Source of the DNA: Halioglobus sp.
GTDB taxonomy: Bacteria; Pseudomonadota; Gammaproteobacteria; Pseudomonadales; Halieaceae
Length of the DNA stretch: 54,984 bases
Assembly (NCBI GenBank): GCA_020443425.1
Contig: JAGRIE010000026.1
Location: 1-54,984 of the forward strand
Direction of reading: 5' to 3'
The notes below the pieces were generated by a model. That model was given only the letters and a program-made list of their open reading frames with translations. It was not told the origin of the DNA and did no database searches. Numbering within the stretch: the stretch's first letter is position 1; every line of letters begins with the position of its first letter. Below, piece after piece: positions 25,468-34,520 of the stretch. The translations under genes and the position numbers were made by a program.

Positions 25468-28400
25468 ATGTTCGAGGGACTGATAAAGCGCGGCACACTG
25501 ATGACGGTGACAGTGTTGATCGTATGCGTGCTGGGCATCGTCGCCGCGCTGCGGATACCGGTGCAGATGATCCCTGACCTGGATGTGCGGGTGATCAGCA
25601 TCCGCACCACCTGGCCCGGCGCCACGCCGCAGGATGTCGAGAAAGAGATCCTGGTGGAGCAGGAGGAGTACCTGCGCAACCTGCCCAACCTGTCGCGTAT
25701 CGTGGCGACCGCCAACAGCGGCAGCGCCGAGATCGAGCTGGAGTTCCCGCTGGGCACCGATGTCACCCAGATGCTGATACAGGTGAACAATGCACTCAGC
25801 CAGGTGCCCTCCTACCCCGAGGCTGTTGACGAACCTCGCATCTACGCCAACTCCTTCTCCAGCAATGCCTTCATGTTCTTCAGTGTCACGCCGTTGCCGG
25901 GCAACCCGCGCCAGCTCGACATGGGACTGTCGCTGGATTTTGTCGAGGACACCGTCAAGCCGCGGCTGGGCAGTGTCGCCGGCATCTCTGAAGTCAATGT
26001 CTACGGCGGTGTCGAGCGGCAGATACAGATTCTTGTGGACCCGGCGCGACTGGCGCAGCGCGGGCTGTCCCTGATCGATGTGCGCGAGGCGCTGCGCAGT
26101 CGCAACCGCGATCGCTCGGGCGGCACCATTGACGCAGGTAAGCGCCAGTACCTGCTGCGCACCGTCGGCCGCTTCGCCGATCTCGACGAACTGTCGTCAC
26201 TGGTGCTGGCGCGACGCGGCGATACCGTGATCCGGCTGTCGGATGTCGCCACCGTGCAACTGGATCACTTTGAAGAGAGCATGATGGCCTCCTTCAATGG
26301 CAAGCCGCACCTGTTCATCACACTGCGCAAGGAATCCGGCGCCAACGTGATCGACACCAAGCGCGCCATCAGCCAGGAGATCATCGGCATCAACCGCGAG
26401 GTGCTGGAGCCCGCCGGCCTGCGCATCCAGCGCATGGCGGACGACGTGGTGTATGTGGAGGAGTCGGTCGCCAATGTCTGGCAGAACCTGATTCTCGGGG
26501 CGCTGTTGGCGACCGGCGTGATGTACCTGTTCCTGCGCTCGTTCCGCGCCACGCTGGCCGGTGTGCTGGGGATACCGATCTGTGTCATCGTCGCCTTCCT
26601 GGGCCTGCTGCTGGCAGGGCGCACCATCAACGTGATTTCGCTCGCCGGTGTCGCATTCGCCATCGGTATGACGCTGGACAACAGTATTGTGGTACTCGAG
26701 AGTATCGCGCTGGAGCGGCGCAAGGGCGCCGAACGCTTTCGCGCCGCAATAGACGGGGTGCGGCAGGTGTGGCCAGCTGTGTTTGCCTCAACCATGACCA
26801 CGGTACTGGTGTTCGTGCCCGTCGCCTTCGTGGAACAGGAAGCCGGGCAGCTGTACTCCGATATTGCCATCGCTATCTCTGCCGCCATTCTCGCCTCCAT
26901 GCTGGTGGCCATCACAGTGCTGCCCACAGCGGCGGCACGCCTCAACTTTGCCCTGCCCGACGATGGCAGCGCACCCGCCGCCGGAGTCCATCTGGGCCGG
27001 CGCGCCCACAATGCCACCATGCGCATGGTGTCGTCGGTGCTGGCCACCGGCCGCAGCAGGCTGCTGTGTGTGGGTGCGACGGCGCTGATCAGCGCCGCCG
27101 TGATCGGCTGGCTGACACCCGCCGCTGAATACCTGCCGGAGGGGGAAGAGCCCAAGGTGTTCGCCTCGATGAACGCACCGCCTGGCTACAGCCTGGCTGC
27201 CATGACCGAAATCGCCAGGGATATCGAGGCCTGGTTGCTGCCGCACGTGGACGCGGACCGCAGCGCGTTTGAGCGCGGTGAGACCCCGATGCCCCCAATC
27301 GCGTACTTCAACCTGCGGGTGGGCGCGGACTCCATGCGGGTGATCTCGGAGCCACTGGATGCGGGCGATATCGATGCACTGATGGACGCACTCACCGCCA
27401 AGTACAGCGAGTACCCCGGCATGCGTGCCTTCGCTGCGCGCGGCTCCATCATCACCAGCAACGACGGCGGCACCCGCAGCATCAACCTCGATATCGCCGG
27501 CACCGATCTCGGCACGCTCTATGCGGTGGCGCAGTCCGCCTACCAGCGCGCCGGCGAGATATTCGAGCAGCCGCGTATCCAGAGCCAACCCGCTTCACTG
27601 TCGCTGGCGCAGCCGATGATAGAGATCCGGCCCCGCTGGGAGCGCGTCGCGGAGTTGGGCCTGTCCGGTGAGGATCTCGGTTTTATCGTCGCCGCACTGA
27701 CAGATGGCAGCTATGTGGACGAGTTCTTCATGGCTGACGACAAGATCGATATCTATCTCTACAGCGAGGCCGGCAACAATGTCGCGCTGGACACGCTGTC
27801 GCAGTTACCGGTGTACACGCCCAACGGCGAGGTGCTGCCGCTGGGTGCGCTGGCCGACATCCAGGAAAGTGTGGATACCAATTCACTGCGTCGCGTGAAC
27901 GGGCGACGCACCGTGTCACTGAATATCATCCCACCGCGCGAGATCGCGCTGGAGACCGGGGTCGAGAAAGTGCGGGAAGAACTGGTGGCGTACCTGCGCG
28001 AGAAAGGCGAGATACCGGCCAATGTGGATGTGGTGATCTCCGGTGCAGCCGACCAGCTGGATGCGACCCGCGAGACACTGGTCAGCAACTACCTGGTAGC
28101 GCTACTGGTGATCTACCTGCTGATGGTGGCGATCTTCAGCCACTGGGGCTACCCACTGCTCATCATGACCTCGATTCCGCTGGGTATCGCCGGCGGTATT
28201 GTCGGGCTGGCGCTGCTGAACGGTGTGGGTGCGCTACTGCCATGGATCGGGCTGAGCGCCATCGTGCAACCGTTCGACATGATTTCCATGCTCGGCTTCC
28301 TGATCCTGATGGGCACCGTGGTCAACAACCCCATCCTGGTGGTGCACCGGGCGGTGCAAAATGTCGAGGAGAACGGCATGGACGCGGTGGCCGCCGTCAA

Positions 28401-28641
28401 AGAGGCGGTCGAGGTGCGGCTGCGGCCGATCGCGATGTCGACCATCACCACACTGGTGGGATTGGCGCCACTGGTGCTCATCCCCGGGGCGGGCACGGAG
28501 CTCTACCGGGGCGTGGGCGCCATCGTCATGTTCGGCATACTCGGCGCGGCGCTGGTGACGCTCACCATGCTGCCCGCGCTAACCGTTATTGTCCTGCAGC
28601 TGCGCGATAGGGCTGTATCACATTCTCCGCGTACCAGTTGA
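25468..28641 (+). CDS. RND family efflux permease
   Basis: 1057 aa from the ATG at 25468; a frame extension into the adaptor gene was rejected. It shows the two-repeat RND layout: TM1 near residues 10-32, a large periplasmic loop, a TM2-6 bundle with GVAFAIGMTLDNSIVVLESI (TM4 region with the acidic proton-relay residues), a second loop, and a TM8-12 bundle. It exports drugs, lipids or toxic compounds using proton flow with the adaptor just upstream. The last 56 bp overlap the 3' end of the convergent LLM gene. Confidence 0.93.
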   Translation: MFEGLIKRGTLMTVTVLIVCVLGIVAALRIPVQMIPDLDVRVISIRTTWPGATPQDVEKEILVEQEEYLRNLPNLSRIVATANSGSAEIELEFPLGTDVTQMLIQVNNALSQVPSYPEAVDEPRIYANSFSSNAFMFFSVTPLPGNPRQLDMGLSLDFVEDTVKPRLGSVAGISEVNVYGGVERQIQILVDPARLAQRGLSLIDVREALRSRNRDRSGGTIDAGKRQYLLRTVGRFADLDELSSLVLARRGDTVIRLSDVATVQLDHFEESMMASFNGKPHLFITLRKESGANVIDTKRAISQEIIGINREVLEPAGLRIQRMADDVVYVEESVANVWQNLILGALLATGVMYLFLRSFRATLAGVLGIPICVIVAFLGLLLAGRTINVISLAGVAFAIGMTLDNSIVVLESIALERRKGAERFRAAIDGVRQVWPAVFASTMTTVLVFVPVAFVEQEAGQLYSDIAIAISAAILASMLVAITVLPTAAARLNFALPDDGSAPAAGVHLGRRAHNATMRMVSSVLATGRSRLLCVGATALISAAVIGWLTPAAEYLPEGEEPKVFASMNAPPGYSLAAMTEIARDIEAWLLPHVDADRSAFERGETPMPPIAYFNLRVGADSMRVISEPLDAGDIDALMDALTAKYSEYPGMRAFAARGSIITSNDGGTRSINLDIAGTDLGTLYAVAQSAYQRAGEIFEQPRIQSQPASLSLAQPMIEIRPRWERVAELGLSGEDLGFIVAALTDGSYVDEFFMADDKIDIYLYSEAGNNVALDTLSQLPVYTPNGEVLPLGALADIQESVDTNSLRRVNGRRTVSLNIIPPREIALETGVEKVREELVAYLREKGEIPANVDVVISGAADQLDATRETLVSNYLVALLVIYLLMVAIFSHWGYPLLIMTSIPLGIAGGIVGLALLNGVGALLPWIGLSAIVQPFDMISMLGFLILMGTVVNNPILVVHRAVQNVEENGMDAVAAVKEAVEVRLRPIAMSTITTLVGLAPLVLIPGAGTELYRGVGAIVMFGILGAALVTLTMLPALTVIVLQLRDRAVSHSPRTS

Positions 28642-29476
28642 TCATGCCGATTTTCTCCTCGACAGTCTGCGTGTCGGGCTCGGCGTCGTAGGGGTTGCGG
28701 AAGGCGATGATCACCTCGGTCACACCGGCGTCGACCAGGTTCTTCAGGCCGTCGACGGAGTACGCCGCCTCCGTCATCGCGTGGTACTCGAAGGGCAGTT
28801 GATCCCGACCACAGTCCTTGCGCAGGGTTTCGATCTGGCCAATCATGCGCTGCAGGTCCGCGATGGACGAACCAGCGGAGATCCAGCCGTCGCCCAACTG
28901 GGCCGCGCGGCGCAGTGCAGGCTTGGCGTGTCCCCCCACCAGCAGCGGGATGTGGTGACCCGGCACCGGCGTGAGCTTGATCTCGTCCAGCTGGAAAATC
29001 TCCCCGTCGTAGCCGAAGTACTCGCCGCTCATCAGTCCGTTAATAATCTCCATCATTTCATCCATGCGCTTGCCGCGCTTCTCCCACGGGATCTGCGAGG
29101 CGAGAAAATCTTCCGGCCAGGGGCTGATGCCGACACCGAAGCCGAAGCGGTCACCGATCAGGACACCGAGGCTGGACAACTGCTTGGCGACGATCACCGG
29201 CTGCCGAATGGCCAGTTTCACCACCGAGGTGGTGAAACGCAGTTTCTCGGTTTTGGCCGCCAGGTAGGGAATGGCGATGAAAGGTTCCAGGAAGGGTACA
29301 CCATCGAGGAAATCCCGCGTGCCGTCATCGTTGTAGGGATACACGTCAGACCCCTCTTTCGGATAGCAGATACTGTCCGGGAACGTGAAGGTATCGAAAC
29401 CGGCGCTCTCCGCAGCAATGGCGAGCGGGAGGTATTGGTCAGGCGGGCACATGGTGGCGTGGTAGGCAAATTTCAT
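28586..29476 (-). CDS. LLM class flavin-dependent oxidoreductase (luciferase-like)
   Basis: 296 aa starting at MKFAYHATMC, the typical LLM start; the frame is open a further 60 codons but into the divergent gene's promoter region. It is a luciferase-like (beta/alpha)8 barrel with GDRFGFGVGISPWPEDF, LVGGHAKPALRRAAQLGDGW and VDAGVTEVIIAFRNPYD near the C-terminus, as in the F420- or FMN-using TIGR03619-like groups. The cofactor and substrate are unknown. It is divergent from the molybdopterin oxidoreductase, with 218 bp between starts, and overlaps the RND pump gene by 56 bp at the convergent ends. Confidence 0.88.
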   Translation of the reverse strand: MKFAYHATMCPPDQYLPLAIAAESAGFDTFTFPDSICYPKEGSDVYPYNDDGTRDFLDGVPFLEPFIAIPYLAAKTEKLRFTTSVVKLAIRQPVIVAKQLSSLGVLIGDRFGFGVGISPWPEDFLASQIPWEKRGKRMDEMMEIINGLMSGEYFGYDGEIFQLDEIKLTPVPGHHIPLLVGGHAKPALRRAAQLGDGWISAGSSIADLQRMIGQIETLRKDCGRDQLPFEYHAMTEAAYSVDGLKNLVDAGVTEVIIAFRNPYDAEPDTQTVEEKIGMINWYAENVIQPYRAAAGQ

Positions 29477-29694
29477 CGTTATTCTTCCGTAGGCTGTTAG
29501 GGTTCGCTGCCGGGGTATACGCCAGCGGGCCGGGTACGGATCACACATTACGCCTTCCCCCTGCCAGAAGCACGGGCAGCCGGGACAGTTTGTTGTACTT
29601 CGGCGGCTCTTTACCGGGGCACGGCCCGCTCCCGACAGCAATTCAGCTATCATCACAGCAGATTTTCACCAATAAGAAAACGCCGAGGTTCGCC

Positions 29695-31914
29695 ATGAGC
29701 ACTGAGACAATCCACCGCAGCTGCCCCACCTGCGAGGCCAGTTGCGGACTGGTGATGGAGGTGGACCGCGAGGCGAGGCAGGTCATCTCCATCAAGGGCG
29801 ACCCCGACAATCACCGCTCGCGCGGCTATGTCTGCGCCAAGTCACAGGCGTTTCGCTATATCTATGAAGACCCGGAGCGCCTGACCCGGCCGGTCAGGAA
29901 AGTGAATGGCCAGTGGCAGGAGATCAGCTGGGAAGAAGCGCTGTCTGAAACCGCACAGCGGCTGGCGGATATTCGCGACCAGTACGGCAAAGACGCCATC
30001 GCGATGTATTACGGCAACCCCAACGGACACAACTTCAGCACCCAGATCTACACGCAGATGTTTATCAGCCTGCTGGACACCGAGCGTTTTTTCTCGGCGG
30101 GCTCGGTGGACCAGCAGCCGAAAAACCTCAGCTGTGAACTGATGTACGGCAATGGCTGGGTGTTCCCGATCCCCGACATCGACCACAGCGATTTCTTTGT
30201 GTGTATGGGCGGCAATCCGATGGTATCGCAGGGCTCGTTGATGTCGGCACCGGATATCGAAAGCCGCCTGAAAGGCTTGCAGCAGCGCGGTGGCAAGGTG
30301 GTGGTGATTGATCCACGGCGCACCGAGACAGCGGACATCGCCGACCAGCATCTATTCGTGCGACCGGGTACCGACGCCTTCCTGCTGATGGCGTTCGTCA
30401 ACGAGCTGTTCGCCACCGGCCGCGTCGCCCCCGGCAGGCTGCAGGACTTCACCGACGGCATCGAGACACTCGAGTCCCTGAGCGCGCCTTACACGCCCGA
30501 GGCGGTCGCAGCCATCACCGGCGTACCCGCTGCGCAGCTGCGGCAGTTGGTGAACGAGTTCTGCAGCGCCAGCGCCCCGGTGCTGTACGGCCGCATCGGG
30601 TTGTGTACCCAGCAGTTCGGCACCCTCGCCTCCTGGTTGGTGGATGTAGTGAACATCCTGACGGGGCGCCTCGATGCGCGCGGTGGCGCCATGTTCGCCC
30701 GCCCCGCCACCGCCCACAACGACCCGGCCTCGGCGCCACCTGCACTGGGCTATAACCGATGGCAGTCGAGGGCGCGCGGCTTCCCGGAGTATATGGGTAT
30801 GCTGCCCGCCTCGCTGATGGCAGAGGAGATGGAGCTGCAGGGCGAACACCAGGTGCGCGCGCTCATTACCGTGGCCGGCAACCCGGTGCTCAGCGTACCC
30901 AACGGCAAGCGCATTCACGCCGCGATGGAGCAGCTGGATTTTATCGTCGCATTTGACTTCTATATCAATGAAACCACCAGCGCTGCCGACATCATCATTC
31001 CGTCTACCACCCAGCTGGAACACAGCAACTACGACTTCCTGTTCAGCTCGACCTGCGTGCGCAATTTCGCGCAGTACTCACCGCAGACCTTTGCGCCGGA
31101 CCCGGGTGCGCTGGACCAGTACCAGATACTGAACGAGGTCACCGCGCGTATGAACGGCATGAGCGCCAGCGACCTGGAAGCGATGATGCTGGACGGGCTG
31201 ATCGGGCAACTGCTGGCCAATGCGCCGGCGCTCTCCCACCTCTCGGTCGATGACATCAAACTGAAAACGGCGGGACACCAGGGCCCGGAAAGACTGTTGG
31301 ATATCATGCTGCGGGCAGGCCCCTACGGCGACAAGTTTGCCGGTGACGGCCTGACCCTGGCACAGCTGAAGGAACTGCCCCACGGCATTGACCTGGGCCC
31401 GCTGGAACCGCGCCTGCCCGAACTGCTGGCGACGGCGAATAAACGTATCAATATCGTGCCCGATGTCATCACACGCGACATCCCGCGCTTGCAAGCTGCG
31501 CTCGACACAGGCCCCGGTGACGACATGCTGCTGATCGGACGCCGCCATATCCGCGATATGAACTCCTGGCTGCACAACCTGAACAATTACGCGCGTGGCA
31601 AGAACCGCTGCACACTGCTGATCAACCCGCAGGACGCCGAGCGCATCGGGCTGGTGGATGCAGGAATGGCGAAAATCACCTCACGCGTGGGCGCCTTTGA
31701 AGCCGAAGTGCATACCAGTGACAGCATCATGCCCGGCGTGGTCAGCCTGCCGCACGGCTTTGGTCACACCTACCGCGACACCCGGCAATCCGTCGCCACC
31801 ACCCTCACTCCCGGCGTGTCCGCCAACGACCTGGTGGACGACAACGAAATGGACCTGCCCTCCGGCACCAGCGTCGTCAACGGCGTCCCCGTAACCATCA
31901 CCCCGGCCTTGTAA
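29695..31914 (+). CDS. Molybdopterin-dependent oxidoreductase (DMSO-reductase superfamily)
   Basis: 739 aa from the ATG at 29695. An N-terminal [4Fe-4S] domain with Cys10-x2-Cys13-x3-Cys17 and Cys47 (RGYVCAKSQ) is followed by molybdopterin-binding domains (VVVIDPRRTETADIADQHL, RPGTDAFLLMAFVNELF) and the C-terminal molydopterin dinucleotide domain (GMAKITSRVGAFEAEV). It transfers electrons or oxygen to or from a small substrate. The paralogue group resembles formate dehydrogenase- or acetylene-hydratase-like enzymes, but the exact reaction cannot be told. No small subunit or chaperone is adjacent; the divergent LLM protein could be its redox partner by position only. Confidence 0.9.
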   Translation: MSTETIHRSCPTCEASCGLVMEVDREARQVISIKGDPDNHRSRGYVCAKSQAFRYIYEDPERLTRPVRKVNGQWQEISWEEALSETAQRLADIRDQYGKDAIAMYYGNPNGHNFSTQIYTQMFISLLDTERFFSAGSVDQQPKNLSCELMYGNGWVFPIPDIDHSDFFVCMGGNPMVSQGSLMSAPDIESRLKGLQQRGGKVVVIDPRRTETADIADQHLFVRPGTDAFLLMAFVNELFATGRVAPGRLQDFTDGIETLESLSAPYTPEAVAAITGVPAAQLRQLVNEFCSASAPVLYGRIGLCTQQFGTLASWLVDVVNILTGRLDARGGAMFARPATAHNDPASAPPALGYNRWQSRARGFPEYMGMLPASLMAEEMELQGEHQVRALITVAGNPVLSVPNGKRIHAAMEQLDFIVAFDFYINETTSAADIIIPSTTQLEHSNYDFLFSSTCVRNFAQYSPQTFAPDPGALDQYQILNEVTARMNGMSASDLEAMMLDGLIGQLLANAPALSHLSVDDIKLKTAGHQGPERLLDIMLRAGPYGDKFAGDGLTLAQLKELPHGIDLGPLEPRLPELLATANKRINIVPDVITRDIPRLQAALDTGPGDDMLLIGRRHIRDMNSWLHNLNNYARGKNRCTLLINPQDAERIGLVDAGMAKITSRVGAFEAEVHTSDSIMPGVVSLPHGFGHTYRDTRQSVATTLTPGVSANDLVDDNEMDLPSGTSVVNGVPVTITPAL

Positions 31915-31961
31915 AGGCCGCGAAGCGTACGGCGCCCCGGTACCGCTGTGCCCTCCCCTTG

Positions 31962-32885
31962 CTACCGCCGGGAGCCGTGCTCAAACAACTGGGCATCCGC
32001 CAGCGCGCGCTCGGCGATAAAGTCGAACACGGTGCGGATACGGGCGCTGTACCGCAGCTCTTCGTGGGTGACCAGCCACAGGTCGATGGCGGCGGCATTG
32101 TAATCCGGCAATACACGGACCAGCTTTCCAGCCATAGAGGCCCATCGGTGCGACAGTACGCCGATACCAAACCCCGCCTGTACGGCCACCATCTGCGCCG
32201 TCGGGCTGTTGCTCACATAGGTATAGGTGCCCGGCAGCGGATCAGTGAAGGGCAGGGATTCAAACAACTGCTCGCGATTACCCGGCGTACGCAACCCCAC
32301 GCGTTGATGATTCGCCAGATCCTCCAGCGATTCCAGCGCGGGCGCACTGTCAAGGTAGGCCTGGCTGGCGTAGAGCCCGAACCCCACGGTGACCAGTCGA
32401 CGGGCGATCAGTTCCGCTTGTTCTGGCTGGTTCAGGCGCAGTGCGATATCGGCCTCCCGGTGGATCAGGTCCACCGCGCGGCTCTGGATCTGCACATTGA
32501 GCATGATCTCCGGGTACTCGCGATGGAAGTCCATCAGTACCGGGGCCAGCCACTCCGTGCCGGTTCCCTCGGTCGCCGAGATCGTCACCTCACCGCAGAG
32601 CGCCGTGGACTGGGCTTCGAGATTGCGCTCGATGGCGAGCATCTCGGTCTCCATGCGCCGCGCACTGTCCAGGATGGCCTTGCCTGCATCCGTCAGCTGC
32701 ATACGCCGCCCGGCCCGCACAAACAGCGGCGTCCCGAAGCGCGTTTCCATCATCGCCAGCCGCCGACCCACGGTAGGCTGGGTGAGGCCGAGGTAGTCCG
32801 CAGCGCCAATCAGGCTGCCCTGATCAAGGATCGCGAGGAACAGGCGAATATCCGCCCAGTCACGTAAAGGGTCGTTTCCATGCAT
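31962..32885 (-). CDS. LysR-family transcriptional regulator
   Basis: 307 aa starting at MHGNDPLRDW; an in-frame ATG 12 codons upstream adds a hydrophobic leader (MEMLFIYSYY) unlike LysR proteins and was rejected. The N-terminal winged HTH (DIRLFLAILDQGSLIGAADY, LGLTQPTVGRRLAMME) is followed by a two-lobe co-inducer-binding domain. It is divergent from the small TPR-like gene, with an AT-rich intergenic segment and a palindrome next to its start (separate entry). The target is likely that divergent gene and/or the molybdopterin gene it converges with. Confidence 0.92.
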   Translation of the reverse strand: MHGNDPLRDWADIRLFLAILDQGSLIGAADYLGLTQPTVGRRLAMMETRFGTPLFVRAGRRMQLTDAGKAILDSARRMETEMLAIERNLEAQSTALCGEVTISATEGTGTEWLAPVLMDFHREYPEIMLNVQIQSRAVDLIHREADIALRLNQPEQAELIARRLVTVGFGLYASQAYLDSAPALESLEDLANHQRVGLRTPGNREQLFESLPFTDPLPGTYTYVSNSPTAQMVAVQAGFGIGVLSHRWASMAGKLVRVLPDYNAAAIDLWLVTHEELRYSARIRTVFDFIAERALADAQLFEHGSRR

Positions 32886-32915
32886 TAACGCATAGTAACT
32901 ATATATAAATAGCAT

Positions 32916-32933
32916 TTCCATACATTTATGGAA
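32916..32933. promoter_or_regulatory. Palindrome in the LysR/TPR intergenic region
   Basis: TTCCAT and ATGGAA flank six bases (ACATTT), a perfect 6-6-6 inverted repeat 31 bp from the LysR start and 51 bp from the divergent gene. LysR boxes are T-N11-A with dyad symmetry, which this fits, so it is a plausible operator. It was not tested against any known site. Confidence 0.4.
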
Positions 32934-32983
32934 GGAGTACTGTGGCCTCTACGAATCCTGGTAAGGATGAAGGAGGAAGCACA

Positions 32984-33439
32984 ATGCGAACCCAACGGAT
33001 GATGATTGCTGTAATAGCCGTGACGGCAATGCTCGCCCTGCTGTGGCAGGCGCGGGCCAATGCGGACACGCTGGGCGTATACCAGCCACCCATCGTCAGG
33101 CAGGCCCAGTGGGCACTGCAGCAGGGCCACCCCGAACACGCCCTGGCACTGCTGGCCAGGCGCGATGCTGAACTGCGCCGCTGGCAGGCACTGGCCCAGG
33201 GTAACACGCTGCTCTGCCAGGCCTATTTCCAGACCGGTGACTATGTCCGCGCGGAACAGGCCTGCGATTTAGCGGTACGCGCGTCGGCAGAGAGCAACGG
33301 ACAGTACCTGCACAACCGCGCGGTGATGCGTCTGTTACTCGGCCGCATCGATGAGGCCGTTGCCGATCTCAACAAAATCGCGGCCCTGGACGCACAGCAG
33401 GCGGTATCGAGCACCGGGCTTTCGGTGGCGGGCCGATAG
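32984..33439 (+). CDS. Small exported tetratricopeptide-like protein
   Basis: 151 aa from the ATG at 32984, well placed after AAGGAGGAAG. A signal peptide or anchor is at residues 5-25 (MIAVIAVTAMLALLWQARA). The rest is rich in helix pairs of TPR type: QAQWALQQGHPEHALALLAR, LLCQAYFQTGDYVRAEQACD and NRAVMRLLLGRIDEAVADLN at about 34-residue steps. It probably makes protein contacts in the periplasm. It is divergent from the LysR gene. The function is unknown. Confidence 0.75.
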   Translation: MRTQRMMIAVIAVTAMLALLWQARANADTLGVYQPPIVRQAQWALQQGHPEHALALLARRDAELRRWQALAQGNTLLCQAYFQTGDYVRAEQACDLAVRASAESNGQYLHNRAVMRLLLGRIDEAVADLNKIAALDAQQAVSSTGLSVAGR

Positions 33440-33545
33440 CCCAGCGGCGGATCGCCCGCAGCTGCCGGCAGCGCAGATTCGACTCTGCAGGGAAGATCGG
33501 CGACACTCTCACTCCTGCAACCACATCCCGAGAGTCCGCTGACAG

Positions 33546-34400
33546 ATGGCAATAAACTGGTATCCCGGCCACATGCACAAGGCCAACAAGGAGATGACCA
33601 AGATCCTGCCCGAGGTGGACCTGGTGATCGAACTGCTGGATTGCCGCCTGCCCTTCAGCAGCCAGAACCCTTCCATCGCCCGGCTTGCCCGAAACAAGCC
33701 CTGCATCAAGATACTCAGTAAATCCGACCTGGCCGACCCGGTTGTAACGGCGCAGTGGCAGGACTATCTTGAACGCAACGAGTCGGTCAAAACCCTGCTC
33801 ACCACACAGGAGAGCGCCGGCAAAGCACACAGCCTGCTGCAGTTGGTGCACAAACTGGTCCCGAAGAAATCGAAATCTCGCTCGCACATCCTGGCCATGA
33901 TTACCGGCATCCCCAATGTGGGGAAATCCACACTGATCAACGCCGTGGCCGGCCGCAAAGTCGCCAGGACAGGCGACGAACCGGCGATCACCAAAGGCCT
34001 GCAGAAAATTCGCATCAATGACGACCTCATCTTCCTCGATACCCCCGGCATCCTGTGGCCCAAAATCCACAACGAGAACAGCGGCTATCGGCTCGCGGTC
34101 TCCGGCGCCATCAGGGATACCGCGACCGAGGTTGAAGACCTGGCACTGTTCCTGGCCGGCTATCTGCTGCAACAGTACCCACAGACGCTGCTGGCGCGCT
34201 ACAAGCTGGATGCCCTCCCCGCCACAGAGACAGCGCTGCTGGAGCAACTGGGCGCCAAGCGCGGCTGTTTGCGCGGCGGCGGCCGTGTTGACCTGGAGAA
34301 GGCTTCCACCATTCTGGTGAATGAGTTTCGCGCCGGGGTGTTGGGACGGATTACGCTGGAGACTGTGGCGATGATTCAGGATGAAGAAAAAGCGCGGTAA
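33546..34400 (+). CDS. ylqF: Ribosome biogenesis GTPase YlqF/RbgA-like
   Basis: 284 aa, a circularly permuted GTPase: the G4 motif (LSKSDLAD) is near residue 58, before G1 (GIPNVGKSTLINAV, about 120) and G3 (DTPGILWPK, about 172). The N-terminal INWYPGHMHKANKEM is the family signature. It acts in late 50S ribosome assembly. It stands alone, with a terminator-like hairpin downstream shared with the convergent porin gene. Confidence 0.95.
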   Translation: MAINWYPGHMHKANKEMTKILPEVDLVIELLDCRLPFSSQNPSIARLARNKPCIKILSKSDLADPVVTAQWQDYLERNESVKTLLTTQESAGKAHSLLQLVHKLVPKKSKSRSHILAMITGIPNVGKSTLINAVAGRKVARTGDEPAITKGLQKIRINDDLIFLDTPGILWPKIHNENSGYRLAVSGAIRDTATEVEDLALFLAGYLLQQYPQTLLARYKLDALPATETALLEQLGAKRGCLRGGGRVDLEKASTILVNEFRAGVLGRITLETVAMIQDEEKAR

Positions 34401-34457
34401 TGCTGCGCGCTGGCAGCAGGCCCTGCAGGGCTAAGCGCCACTTACGAGCAATAGTTG

Positions 34458-34483
34458 AAGGGGCACAGCGAAGTGCCCCCCTT
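34458..34483. terminator. Hairpin between convergent ylqF and the porin gene
   Basis: GGGGCAC (34460-34466) and GTGCCCC (34473-34479) form a 7-bp GC stem with a 6-nt loop, flanked by A/T-rich bases (AA before, CCTTCT after). It lies 60 bp past the ylqF stop and 38 bp past the porin stop, so it could stop transcription from both sides. The U-tract is short, making it a moderate prediction. Confidence 0.5.
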
Positions 34484-34520
34484 CTATTGCGAAGCCTGAC
34501 GGGCTTTCCCGGTCACCTGC

